From assembly GCF_013085255.1 (NCBI RefSeq), contig NZ_JABFCX010000002.1, forward strand, positions 1,044,501 through 1,108,500: DNA of 64,000 nucleotides, written 5' to 3'. Source of the DNA: Parvularcula mediterranea (GTDB taxonomy: Bacteria; Pseudomonadota; Alphaproteobacteria; Caulobacterales; Parvularculaceae). Position numbers and translations under genes: made by a program. Shown piece by piece: positions 25,757-33,995 of this stretch. The notes under the pieces were generated by a model, which had not been told where the DNA came from, made no database searches, and saw nothing but the letters and a program-made list of their open reading frames with translations. Positions within the stretch are counted from its first letter, which is position 1, and each line of letters opens with the position of its first letter.

Positions 25757-26713
25757 CTACTCGGCAGCCTTCGGAAGCTCGTCAGCGGCAGCTTCGGGAG
25801 CGGCGTCATTGGCAGGCTGGGTCGTCGCCTCGGCAATCGGCTCGGGCAGCTCCCGCTGGACAGCGCCGGTCGGGGCCATCAGCACGCTGAGAATATTGCC
25901 AAGCTCGGCAGCCATCTCGCGCCGGTCGGTGACGCGGTCGAGCATGCCCTTGTCAAGGAGGTATTCGGACTTCTGGAAGTCCTCAGGAAGCTTCTCGCGG
26001 ATCGTCTGTTCGATGACGCGCGGGCCTGCAAAGCCGATGAGCGCGCCGGGCTCGGCCATGTGGACATCGCCCAGCATGGCATAGCTCGCGGTGACGCCGC
26101 CCGTGGTCGGGTTCGTCAGGATCACGACGTAAGGAAGGCCAGCCTCGCGGACCTTCTGCACGGCGATGGTCGAGCGCGGCATCTGCATCAGGGAGAGGAT
26201 CCCCTCCTGCATCCGCGCGCCGCCCGATGCTGTGACGACGATCAGCGCCGCGCCTGCATCAACGGCTGCGTCAGCCGCGGTGAGGAGGCCCTCGCCGATG
26301 GCGGTGCCCATGGAGCCACCCATGAACTTGAAGTTCTGGACCGCCACGACAGCCGCGCGCTCGCCCAGCATGCCCTTGCCGACGACCAGCGCGTCACGCT
26401 CGCCGGTGCGCTTGCGATAGTCCTTGAGGCGCGCAGGGTAGGGCTTGGTGTCCTTGAACTTGAGGGGGTCGTCCGGCGTCTCGGGCAATTCCAGCCGCTC
26501 CCACTCCTCGCCGAGGAGGTGGAAGAGCCGCATGACCGGAGTGATCGGGTGGTGGTGGCCGCAATTGGGGCAGACCATCTGCTCGGCCTCGAGGTCCCGG
26601 TTGAACGTCATCTGCTCGCATGACGGGCAGCGGGTCCAGAGTGCCTGCTGGTCGTCTTGCGCCCGAAACATCTTCTTGATGCCGGGAGGCGTGATGTCGG
26701 TGAGCCAGTTCAT
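25757..26713 (-). CDS. accD: Acetyl-CoA carboxylase carboxyltransferase subunit beta
   Basis: The 318-residue beta subunit of the carboxyltransferase that makes malonyl-CoA for fatty acid synthesis. An N-terminal C4 zinc ribbon is clear (RCPSCEQMTF and VCPNCGHHH). The crotonase-like core has GGSMGTAIGEG and VTASGGARMQEGILSLMQM. A low-complexity Ala/Glu/Pro tail follows residue 290. It shares ATGA with trpA. Confidence 0.97.
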   Translation of the reverse strand: MNWLTDITPPGIKKMFRAQDDQQALWTRCPSCEQMTFNRDLEAEQMVCPNCGHHHPITPVMRLFHLLGEEWERLELPETPDDPLKFKDTKPYPARLKDYRKRTGERDALVVGKGMLGERAAVVAVQNFKFMGGSMGTAIGEGLLTAADAAVDAGAALIVVTASGGARMQEGILSLMQMPRSTIAVQKVREAGLPYVVILTNPTTGGVTASYAMLGDVHMAEPGALIGFAGPRVIEQTIREKLPEDFQKSEYLLDKGMLDRVTDRREMAAELGNILSVLMAPTGAVQRELPEPIAEATTQPANDAAPEAAADELPKAAE

Positions 26714-27507
26714 GAGCCTTCTCCCATTCCGTGCGTGGCAGCAGCGATGTCGCGCGCCAGTTCCAGAGCTGCGTCAGGGCCTTCTACCGCAAGCGTTTTA
26801 ACGATGGCTGAGCCCACGACCACTGCGTCGGCGTGTTGGGCCGCAGCCCTTGCCGATGCGGCGTCCTTGATGCCGAACCCGGCGGCGATGGGCAAGGAGG
26901 TCTTCGTGCGCAATCGCGCGATGGCTTCGCCCAGCTCGTCCGCGCCAGCAGAGCGGTCACCCGTCACGCCTGCCACGGCAACGTAGTAGAGGAAGCCCGA
27001 AGCCCGCTCGACAACCCTGTCGATCCGCTCATCGCGGGTCGTGGGCGTGGCGAGGCGGATGACGTCGAGGCCAGCCTTTTTCGCTTGCGCGTCAAGGGTT
27101 TCGCTCTCTTCAGGCGGCAGGTCGACGAGGATCAGGCCATCGGCGCCCGCTTCAACGGCATCGCTCGCAAAGCTCTCGCCATGCTGTAGCACCGGATTGG
27201 CGTAGCCCATGAGGACGATAGGGGTCTCGTGACCGGCCTCACGGAAACGTTTCACCATCGAAAGCGTGCCCTGAAGCGTTTGCCCCAGGGCAAGGGCGCG
27301 CTGGCCTGCCTCGGCGATGATCGGGCCGTCCGCCATTGGGTCGGTGAAGGGAAAACCAAGCTCGATCACGTCCGCCCCGGCCTCGGGAAGCGCGTGGAGC
27401 AGCTTCTCCGTGGTCTCGGCGTTCGGGTCACCGGCCATGATGAACGGAACAAAGGCCGTGCGGCCCTCGGACTTGAGGCGGTCAAAGGTCTGAGAAAGTC
27501 GTGTCAC
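26710..27507 (-). CDS. trpA: Tryptophan synthase alpha subunit
   Basis: A 265-residue TIM-barrel subunit that cleaves indole-3-glycerol phosphate to indole. Catalytic Glu is in ADVIELGFPFTDPMADGP and Asp in GLILVDLPPEE; phosphate-binding GFGIKDAAS is present. The start is a GTG with no convincing ribosome-binding site. Unusually it is not adjacent to trpB: a repeat element, a 2.4-kb lipoprotein gene and a small membrane gene lie between them. It is coupled to accD through ATGA. Confidence 0.96.
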   Translation of the reverse strand: MTRLSQTFDRLKSEGRTAFVPFIMAGDPNAETTEKLLHALPEAGADVIELGFPFTDPMADGPIIAEAGQRALALGQTLQGTLSMVKRFREAGHETPIVLMGYANPVLQHGESFASDAVEAGADGLILVDLPPEESETLDAQAKKAGLDVIRLATPTTRDERIDRVVERASGFLYYVAVAGVTGDRSAGADELGEAIARLRTKTSLPIAAGFGIKDAASARAAAQHADAVVVGSAIVKTLAVEGPDAALELARDIAAATHGMGEGS

Positions 27508-27578
27508 GGGCTGTGCGTGCCGTCTGTGCGTGGTGAGCGCAAGGGGTTTGAGGAGGACTGAGATGGAAGGTGCCGCCT

Positions 27579-27683
27579 CCCTCTCCCAATGGGAGAGGGA
27601 TTGAGGGTGAGGGCCTTCGAGGGCAGTCCATCACCTGCCCTCACCCGAAATCTGCAGATTTTGACCTCTCCCTGAGGGAGAGG
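27579..27683. repeat. Composite inverted repeat element (two hairpins, REP-like)
   Basis: Left hairpin CCCTCTCCC-AAT-GGGAGAGGG and right hairpin CCTCTCCC-TGA-GGGAGAGG face each other. Between them GGGTGAGGG on the left pairs with CCCTCACCC on the right, and the right half also contains the 14-base perfect palindrome AAATCTGCAGATTT. The arrangement is of two related short repeats placed tail to tail, as in BIME-type intergenic elements. It fills nearly all the space between the metalloprotease stop and the trpA start region. Confidence 0.85.
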
Positions 27684-27688
27684 TGGGC

Positions 27689-30055
27689 TCAGTTGCCGCC
27701 GATTGGGCTTCCCGGCGGGACCTGCGGATCGGCTGGCTTCGGCGATGCCGGCTGCGCAGGGGCAGAGAGATGCGCTTCGATCTGCCGCGCGAGGAAGGCC
27801 GAGTGGCTGTCCGTGCGGTCGTCGAGTTCATCCTGAACCCGCGCAAGGGCTCGCTGCACCTCGGCACGAACAGGCGTCGAGGCATTGCCGCTGTCCACAT
27901 CCATCAGCGCTGCGACGAGCCTCGCTTCGACGAGCGCCGCCAGCGCTTCGCCCTGAGCCGTCTGTGGCGAGGCGGAAAGGATCGCGTCGAGGGTGTCTTC
28001 CAGCACCTCCTCGAGCGAAGGGTTGGCGTCATCCCGGGCTGCGAACTGGTGGAGCCGCTCAAGCCTGCGGGGGGCGAGGATCGCGCCGAGGCTGATGTCA
28101 GCGGAGGCTTCGGCTGCGCTCATCAGGTCAAAGATCTCGCCCGTCCGGCTGCCAAAGGCTTCGCGGCTCGAAACACCGACCATGGCGCCTGCGCCCGGCG
28201 GCAGGATCGTGAGGAGCTCATCGGGAAGGTCAAGGAAGTTGGGGTCGAGCGTCCGAAGGATGAGATCAAGCGCCGTGCGCTGACGTTCTGGCGAGACGAT
28301 CTCAACTTGGGGGACGACATCGCCGACCTGTCCATATGTATAGCGTGCTCCGCCGAGCGACTTGGCTGCCGCGACCACTTGATAGCGGTGGTAGAGATAG
28401 ATCGGCACCAGCGCCTGACGCAGGCGCTCCGTCCCTTGACCATCGGCCACACGGCTCGTGTCGAAGCCTTCGAGGCCGAGCGCCCTGACGGCGATGACAT
28501 TGGCAAGCTCCGTCACAGGATCTGCACCATTGTCCCAGACGGCTGCTTCAGGATGGGCCGAACCGACGCCGCGGCCGTGGCTGTCCTGAATGAAGGGAAC
28601 GCCCGCCTCGCGTGCCTCTTCCATCAGCTCCGACGCGTCCTCACCGCCATAAAGCCAGCGCACAGTCAGCTTGTCCCATTCGCCAAGGCCGGTGGCGTAG
28701 GTCTCGGAGAAATCGAGCTGGCCGTTCCGTGCACGAACGTAAGGGGCGGGATAGTCCATCACCGACGCCCTGTCCGCGGTCGAGGCTGCGAAATTATGGT
28801 CAAAGCCAAGCGCGTGCCCGACCTCGTGGGCAGAGAGCTGGCGGATCCTTGCAAGGCTCAACTCGATGGGGTCATCCGCATCGCCGCTGCCTGTGCCCGA
28901 GACGCCCGCCAGGCCTTCGAAGATCATGCGGTCCTGGCGCACCCGCTGGGAGCCGAGGATCACATTGCCCTTTAGCATTTCTCCTGTACGCGGATCAGCC
29001 ACGGCCCCGCCATAGGACCAGCCGCGTGTCTGGCGGTGGACCCAACGGATCACGTTGTAGCGGATGTCGGCGGGGTGGATACCTTCGGGCAGCTCTTCGA
29101 CGCGATAGGCATCAGGCAGGCCAGCGGCCTCGAAACCTTCCGCCCACCACATGGCCCCTTCGATGAGGGCCGACTTGATCGGCTCCGGCGCGCCTCGATC
29201 GACGTAGAAGACGATGGGCTCGCCTTCCTCGATCCGATGGCGCATGGCGAAGCTGCGCGGCACTTCCTCCGCAAGCGGAGCAGAGAAGTCATAGACAACC
29301 TGCTCAAACGCGCCGAGGCGGCTGTCATTGCGCTTGGGCTCATAGCCCTCCTCGGGAAGCCTCGCGAGGGTGTGGTGTACGGACAGGGTGACAGCCTTGG
29401 AGAAGGGCGCAGTGCGCCTCACCTCGATGCCGGGGTCGGAGCCTGCGAAAGTCAGCTCGGTATCGATCTCGGTGTTGTCGGGAAAGCCGAGAATGCCTCC
29501 CGGCATGATCATCGAGCGGTCCTTGGCGAGGGTGAAGCCGCCCAGCCCCTCGCCAACACCGAAGAGGTCGGTGAGGAACAGGCCTGAAAGGTCGACCCTC
29601 ACCCCTTCGTCGCTGACCTTCTCCGCTACGCCTGACCAGAGGATCGAGCGGCCGAAGCTTTGCTCCGTAGCAAGACGTTCGTCGTTGTTCTCCGCGCTGG
29701 CACGGAAGGTCGTGTTCTCAGCCTCGGCCGTGACCCGCTTGCCGATGATCCGGAAGCGGATGACCCGCCCCCGCTCGCCAAGGCCGCGGTCGAGGCCGAG
29801 CGGGTTGGAGCCTAGCCCTGCCGAAAGCGACATGGCGTGAATGGCGCGCAGGCTCACCCCGTCCGTGTCCGGCACGGGGAGGGTCGCGATGAGCTTGCCG
29901 TCTTCGGTCAGTTCCAGCGGGACAAAGCCGCCGGATTGGGCGAGGAGCGCTGGCTTTTCGACCGCCTCGCTCGCGGGGCTTTCTGTGGGCGGCTCGCCTC
30001 CTCCGCAGGCCGAAAGGGCGAGAACGGCGGCGGAAAGGACCAGCCAGTGACGCAT
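27689..30055 (-). CDS. Zinc metalloprotease lipoprotein (DUF5117/DUF4953-like)
   Basis: A 788-residue secreted protein. The lipobox VLALSACGGG near residue 17 predicts a lipid anchor. A large beta-rich N-terminal half is followed by the metzincin-type zinc site HEVGHALGFDHN and the downstream SVMDYPAP acting as Met-turn. Marine proteobacteria and Bacteroidetes carry similar DUF5117/DUF4953 proteins. It splits trpA from trpB on the same strand, a composite repeat follows its stop, and nothing links it to tryptophan synthesis. Substrate is unknown. Confidence 0.88.
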   Translation of the reverse strand: MRHWLVLSAAVLALSACGGGEPPTESPASEAVEKPALLAQSGGFVPLELTEDGKLIATLPVPDTDGVSLRAIHAMSLSAGLGSNPLGLDRGLGERGRVIRFRIIGKRVTAEAENTTFRASAENNDERLATEQSFGRSILWSGVAEKVSDEGVRVDLSGLFLTDLFGVGEGLGGFTLAKDRSMIMPGGILGFPDNTEIDTELTFAGSDPGIEVRRTAPFSKAVTLSVHHTLARLPEEGYEPKRNDSRLGAFEQVVYDFSAPLAEEVPRSFAMRHRIEEGEPIVFYVDRGAPEPIKSALIEGAMWWAEGFEAAGLPDAYRVEELPEGIHPADIRYNVIRWVHRQTRGWSYGGAVADPRTGEMLKGNVILGSQRVRQDRMIFEGLAGVSGTGSGDADDPIELSLARIRQLSAHEVGHALGFDHNFAASTADRASVMDYPAPYVRARNGQLDFSETYATGLGEWDKLTVRWLYGGEDASELMEEAREAGVPFIQDSHGRGVGSAHPEAAVWDNGADPVTELANVIAVRALGLEGFDTSRVADGQGTERLRQALVPIYLYHRYQVVAAAKSLGGARYTYGQVGDVVPQVEIVSPERQRTALDLILRTLDPNFLDLPDELLTILPPGAGAMVGVSSREAFGSRTGEIFDLMSAAEASADISLGAILAPRRLERLHQFAARDDANPSLEEVLEDTLDAILSASPQTAQGEALAALVEARLVAALMDVDSGNASTPVRAEVQRALARVQDELDDRTDSHSAFLARQIEAHLSAPAQPASPKPADPQVPPGSPIGGN

Positions 30056-30195
30056 GAGGTGTGCTCCTGAAAACTAAGACGCCGGACGGTAGGAACCGGC
30101 TTTCTCAGGCGCAACGGTGAATAGCGGTTATCGGGAAGGGCCATGGGACGCGCCCGCCCGCTTGGCCTAGTCTCTCGGGGGAACGGAGGGACGTC

Positions 30196-30558
30196 ATGGA
30201 AACGCTCACCAAGGTCTCGTGGGGGCTTCTCGCCCTCCTGCATCTCGCGCCAGCAGCGGCAGTTTTCTCGCCATCGGTCGTCGGCAAGCTTTACGGCGTC
30301 GATCCCGCAGGGGATGTCGGCGTGCTGCTCATCCATCGCGGCGCGCTGTTTCTCGCGGTGCTGCTGGTCGCTCTTTACGCCATCATCAGTGTCGATGCCC
30401 GGCGTGCTGCGTCCCTTGTCGCGATCGTCAGCATGCTTGGCTTCCTGATTGTCTACGCGCGGGCGGGCATGCCCGCGGGACCGCTCAAGAAGATCGCGGT
30501 TGCAGACCTCGCAGGGCTTCTCCCGCTGGCGTTCGTCAGCTGGCAGGCCTGGCGCTAG
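30196..30558 (+). CDS. Small four-helix membrane protein
   Basis: A 120-residue protein with four hydrophobic segments ([68 protein letters not shown]). No motif is recognised beyond a general resemblance to small DoxX/DUF4345-like proteins. It lies on the opposite strand to its trp neighbours and its stop interlocks with that of trpB (CTAG). Confidence 0.65.
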   Translation: METLTKVSWGLLALLHLAPAAAVFSPSVVGKLYGVDPAGDVGVLLIHRGALFLAVLLVALYAIISVDARRAASLVAIVSMLGFLIVYARAGMPAGPLKKIAVADLAGLLPLAFVSWQAWR

Positions 30559-31802
30559 ACCTCGACGCCCAGCGCTGCCGCGACGGTGAAGACGTCCTTG
30601 TCGCCCCGGCCGCACATGTTGAGGAGGAGGATCTGGTCCTCATCCATCTCCGCTGCGACCTCGAGGGCGCGGGCGAGGGCATGGCTTGGCTCGAGGGCGG
30701 GGATGATCCCTTCCGTCCGTGCACAGAGCTGGAAGGCTTCGAGCGCTTCGGTGTCCGTGGCAGAGATGTACTCCACCCGCCCGCTCTCATGGAGCCATGC
30801 GTGCTCTGGGCCGATACCGGGATAGTCGAGGCCCGCCGAAATTGAGTGGGCGTCGTCGATCTGTCCGTGCTCATCTTGCAGGAGGTAGGTCTTGTTGCCG
30901 TGGAGGACGCCCGGCTTGCCGCCGGTGAGGCTCGCAGCATGTTCCGTCGTCTGAAGACCTTTCCCTGCCGCCTCGACGCCGATGAGGCGCACTTCCTTGT
31001 CATCAAGGAATGGGTGGAACAGGCCGATGGCGTTCGAGCCGCCGCCAATGCAGGCCATGGCAACGTCGGGCAGGCGGCCTTCTGCCTTCATCATCTGCTC
31101 TTTGGCCTCTTGTCCGATCACGGATTGGAAGTCCCTGACCATCATCGGATAGGGGTGCGGGCCCGCCGCGGTGCCGATGCAGTAGAAGGTGTCCGCAACA
31201 TTGGTCACCCAGTCGCGAAGTGCCTCGTTCATGGCGTCCTTGAGGGTACCCTTGCCGGAAGTGACAGGGACGATCTCCGCGCCCAAGAGCTTCATCCGGA
31301 AGACGTTCGGCTTCTGCCGCTCGACGTCCTCAGCGCCCATATAGACAACGCACGGAAGACCCATCAGGGCACAGACGGTTGCTGTCGCAACGCCATGCTG
31401 ACCAGCGCCGGTTTCGGCGATGATCCTTGTGCGCCCCATTCTCTTGGCAAGGAGGATCTGCCCGACGCAATTGTTGATCTTGTGCGCGCCCGTGTGGTTC
31501 AGCTCGTCCCGCTTGAGAAAGATCTTCGCGCCCTTGCCTTTGCCTGCAGACTTGCGGGCATGCTCGGTGAGGCGGCCCGCATAGGTGAGGGGCGAGGGGC
31601 GTCCTACATATTCGTTCAGTAGGCGGTCTAATTCTTCCCTGAAGTCCGGGTCTGCTTTCGCGTCCTCGTAGGCGCGGCCGAGCTCGAGGATCAGCGGCAT
31701 AAGCGTCTCGGCGACGTAGCGGCCACCGAACGTGCCGAAGTGTCCCGTATCGTCGGGCCCATTGCGGAAGCTGTTGAGCGGGGTGCGTGGGTCGTCGGCC
31801 AT
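30555..31802 (-). CDS. trpB: Tryptophan synthase beta subunit
   Basis: A 415-residue PLP enzyme joining indole and serine. The PLP Lys lies in [16 protein letters not shown], the Gly-rich phosphate site in [13 protein letters not shown], and the channel residues in the [17 protein letters not shown] block. The ATG with AGGAG 6 bases upstream gives the expected N-terminus [12 protein letters not shown]. It is separated from trpF by an opposite-strand GNAT gene and from trpA by 3 kb. Confidence 0.97.
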   Translation of the reverse strand: MADDPRTPLNSFRNGPDDTGHFGTFGGRYVAETLMPLILELGRAYEDAKADPDFREELDRLLNEYVGRPSPLTYAGRLTEHARKSAGKGKGAKIFLKRDELNHTGAHKINNCVGQILLAKRMGRTRIIAETGAGQHGVATATVCALMGLPCVVYMGAEDVERQKPNVFRMKLLGAEIVPVTSGKGTLKDAMNEALRDWVTNVADTFYCIGTAAGPHPYPMMVRDFQSVIGQEAKEQMMKAEGRLPDVAMACIGGGSNAIGLFHPFLDDKEVRLIGVEAAGKGLQTTEHAASLTGGKPGVLHGNKTYLLQDEHGQIDDAHSISAGLDYPGIGPEHAWLHESGRVEYISATDTEALEAFQLCARTEGIIPALEPSHALARALEVAAEMDEDQILLLNMCGRGDKDVFTVAAALGVEV

Positions 31803-31933
31803 CGAAATCTCCTGAGGGGCGGGGCCTAGCAGCGCAAAGCCCGATCTTCCAAGGGGTTCCGGCGCGGAGATGCGCCCTCTGTTTGTCGCAGGAGGCCCCG
31901 CTCTTCTAAGGTGTCTCCTTCCCAAGAGGCCCC

Positions 31934-32374
31934 ATGACCAAATTTCGACCCATGAGACCCAGCGACCGGTCGAGCATCATCGCTATGCTCGATGCCAATA
32001 TCCCGGAGGCGTTTGCCCCCGGGGAGCGGGAGGTCTTCCTCTCCTTCCTCGACGCGATTGGCGAGCGCTACCGGGTGTTCGAGGAAGCCGGTGAGGTTCT
32101 GGCTGCCTACGCACTGTCCCCCGATGACGAGACGGGCGAGGCGCGGATCCAATGGTTCATGGCGCACCCGGCTGCCCACGGCCGGGGCCTCGGCAGGGCG
32201 ATGATGGCAGAGGCCATGACAGGGGCTCAGGCGATGGGCGCTAGGTGCATCCACATTGCCGCGAGCCATGTCTCGGAAGGCTTCTATGCCCGTTGCGGAG
32301 CCGAAACAGTACAGAGAAAGAGGGATGGTTGGGCCCCCAGGATGCACCGGGTCGATATGGAGCTGAAGCTCTAG
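31934..32374 (+). CDS. GNAT family N-acetyltransferase
   Basis: A 146-residue single-domain acetyltransferase. The acetyl-CoA pyrophosphate-binding motif is [16 protein letters not shown], followed by a motif-B-like [20 protein letters not shown]. No second domain is present. It lies on the plus strand between two minus-strand trp genes, and its stop interlocks with that of trpF (CTAG). The acceptor amine cannot be predicted. Confidence 0.9.
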   Translation: MTKFRPMRPSDRSSIIAMLDANIPEAFAPGEREVFLSFLDAIGERYRVFEEAGEVLAAYALSPDDETGEARIQWFMAHPAAHGRGLGRAMMAEAMTGAQAMGARCIHIAASHVSEGFYARCGAETVQRKRDGWAPRMHRVDMELKL

Positions 32375-33024
32375 GCCTCCTTTGCGGCTTCGATGAAGGC
32401 CTTGATGAGGCCCGCGTCCTTCACGCCCTTTCCCCGCTCGACGCCGGAGGAGACATCGACGCCCACGAAGCCGCTATGCTGGCGGGCGGCGCGGATGGCT
32501 TCGGCGACGTTTTCGGGAGTGAGCCCCCCTGCGAGGAGGAACTTCCGCTCGCCTTTATAGCCAGCGAGTGCGTCCCAATCGAACGCGACGCCGTGGCCGC
32601 CTTTCTGGGCGGAGCCTTCAGGCGGCTTAGCATCGAAGAGGAACGCGCTGGCGTGGCGCCTATCCGCTGCTTCGGCTTCTGCTGCCGTCGCGACCGGGAT
32701 CGCGCGCAGGACGGGCAGGCCGATCTCCTTTTCAATCCGCTCGGCGAAGGCATCGTCTTCGCCGCCGTGGAGCTGGATGCGGTCGAGACCCACGGCATTG
32801 TGGGTGGCGGCGATCTCCTCGAAGGCATTGTCAGCGAAGAGGCCGACCACTTCTGCGTTGCCGAAGAGGATGTCCCTGACCTTGTGCGCCTCGCGCAGGT
32901 TCACCCGGCGCGGGCTCGCCTGGGCAAAGACCAGCCCGCCAAGCTGTGCGCCATTGTCGACAGCGGCCATCGCGTCCTCAGAGGTCCTGAGCCCGCAGAT
33001 CTTGATGAGGAGAGGGCTCGTCAC
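32371..33024 (-). CDS. trpF: Phosphoribosylanthranilate isomerase
   Basis: A 217-residue TIM-barrel enzyme that isomerises PRA to CdRP in tryptophan synthesis. The catalytic Cys is in IKICGLRTSED and the Asp in FVGVDVSSGVE, with QLHGGED and LAGGLTPENV also typical. It shares ATGA with the LapA-domain gene. Its usual neighbour trpB is only 0.6 kb away but separated by the GNAT gene. Confidence 0.96.
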   Translation of the reverse strand: MTSPLLIKICGLRTSEDAMAAVDNGAQLGGLVFAQASPRRVNLREAHKVRDILFGNAEVVGLFADNAFEEIAATHNAVGLDRIQLHGGEDDAFAERIEKEIGLPVLRAIPVATAAEAEAADRRHASAFLFDAKPPEGSAQKGGHGVAFDWDALAGYKGERKFLLAGGLTPENVAEAIRAARQHSGFVGVDVSSGVERGKGVKDAGLIKAFIEAAKEA

Positions 33025-33359
33025 CTGACAGCCGGGAGGTTGGTGCCGCCTTCGGAGGTGGCTGGCCGTTCGTTCGCCAGCTTCACTTCGCGCTCAAGCT
33101 CACGCACGCGGCGTCTCTGCTCTTTGGCGTTCTTCCTGAGGCGGGTGTTCGAGATCCACATACCCACCGCGCCGAGGACGAAGCCCACCAGCAGCGTTCC
33201 GGAAAGCCCAGCCCAAAGCGGTGCCGTAAAGGCGAGCGCTGGCTCCTCAAGAGAGGTCGGGTCGAAGCTGATCGTCACGAGGCTCCGGTTGGCCACGAAG
33301 AAGGCCACCAGAACGGGCGCGAGCAAGATGAGGAAGACGGTCGTCAGAAAGCGCGGCAT
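33021..33359 (-). CDS. LapA-domain (DUF1049) membrane protein
   Basis: A 112-residue protein with two N-terminal membrane helices (TTVFLILLAPVLVAFFVA, WAGLSGTLLVGFVLGAVGMW) separated by a short loop, then a charged coiled coil (LRKNAKEQRRRVRELEREVK). This is the LapA/YciS type, linked in other bacteria to envelope assembly. Its place between ihfB and trpF is the standard alphaproteobacterial order. It is translationally coupled to trpF. Confidence 0.87.
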   Translation of the reverse strand: MPRFLTTVFLILLAPVLVAFFVANRSLVTISFDPTSLEEPALAFTAPLWAGLSGTLLVGFVLGAVGMWISNTRLRKNAKEQRRRVRELEREVKLANERPATSEGGTNLPAVR

Positions 33360-33398
33360 GTCCGCTATGTGGCGAGGTTGGGCGCTAAAGGAAAGCCG

Positions 33399-33728
33399 TT
33401 AGGCCTGCGCTGCCTTGGCACTGCTCCGGCTTGTGACCGGATGGCCCGCGCGTTCATTGATACGCTCGCGAATTTCCTTGCCGGCCTTGAAGAACGGCGC
33501 CCATTTTTCCTCGACCTCGACAGTGTCGCCGGTACGCGGGTTTCTGCCGACGCGGGCTTCGCGGTGGCGGACGGAGAAGGCACCGAAGCCTCTCAACTCC
33601 ACGCGGTCGCCATTGCACAGAGCATCGGTGATCTCGTCGAACACGACGTTGACCATTCTCTCGACGTCTTTTGCAAACAGATGGGGGTTCTCTTCTGCGA
33701 GGATCTGGATCAACTCGGACTTAATCAC
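33399..33728 (-). CDS. ihfB: Integration host factor beta subunit
   Basis: A 109-residue DNA-bending HU/IHF-family protein. The N-terminus [16 protein letters not shown] and the DNA-arm region [26 protein letters not shown] are characteristic of IHF-beta, with a short Ala/Ser/Lys tail. The GTG start is supported by GGAG 8 bases upstream and by the family N-terminus; longer reading frames would add an AT-rich, non-conserved extension. IHF bends DNA in replication, recombination and sigma-54 promoters. Confidence 0.95.
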   Translation of the reverse strand: MIKSELIQILAEENPHLFAKDVERMVNVVFDEITDALCNGDRVELRGFGAFSVRHREARVGRNPRTGDTVEVEEKWAPFFKAGKEIRERINERAGHPVTSRSSAKAAQA

Positions 33729-33872
33729 AACAGTCGCTCCAAGCGCTTTTGGTGGGACAAGTATCCTGAGGAACTCTTTCAGGAATAAACCTGTGCTAAG
33801 ATTCACACAAAGCATGAACCGTGACTATGGGTCAACTCTTTGGACCTTAAATGCGATAGTGCTCTCAACACT

Positions 33873-33886
33873 TTGACCTGCATCAA
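33873..33886. promoter_or_regulatory. FNR/FixK-type binding site
   Basis: TTGACCTGCATCAA matches the Crp/Fnr-superfamily consensus TTGAY-N4-RTCAA at every specified position. It lies in the 267-base gap between ihfB and the divergent TonB receptor, about 110 bases upstream of the receptor start and 145 from ihfB. The rest of the gap is AT-rich with no gene. Control of the receptor by an oxygen- or nitric-oxide-sensing regulator is inferred; the exact promoter is not resolved. Confidence 0.55.
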
Positions 33887-33995
33887 GGAAATGGAACCTT
33901 TTCCACGGGGTGCGGCGATCCTCCGGGTGAAAATAGCATGGAAAATTTGAGTAATTTCTGCGAGGCGGCGCCGGTTCGCATCGCGTGGAGTTCCC

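Noticed and set aside
27683-28975. A 430-codon open frame antisense to the metalloprotease
   Set aside because: The minus-strand gene has a lipobox and HEVGHALGFDH zinc site; the antisense frame begins in the repeat and shows no features.
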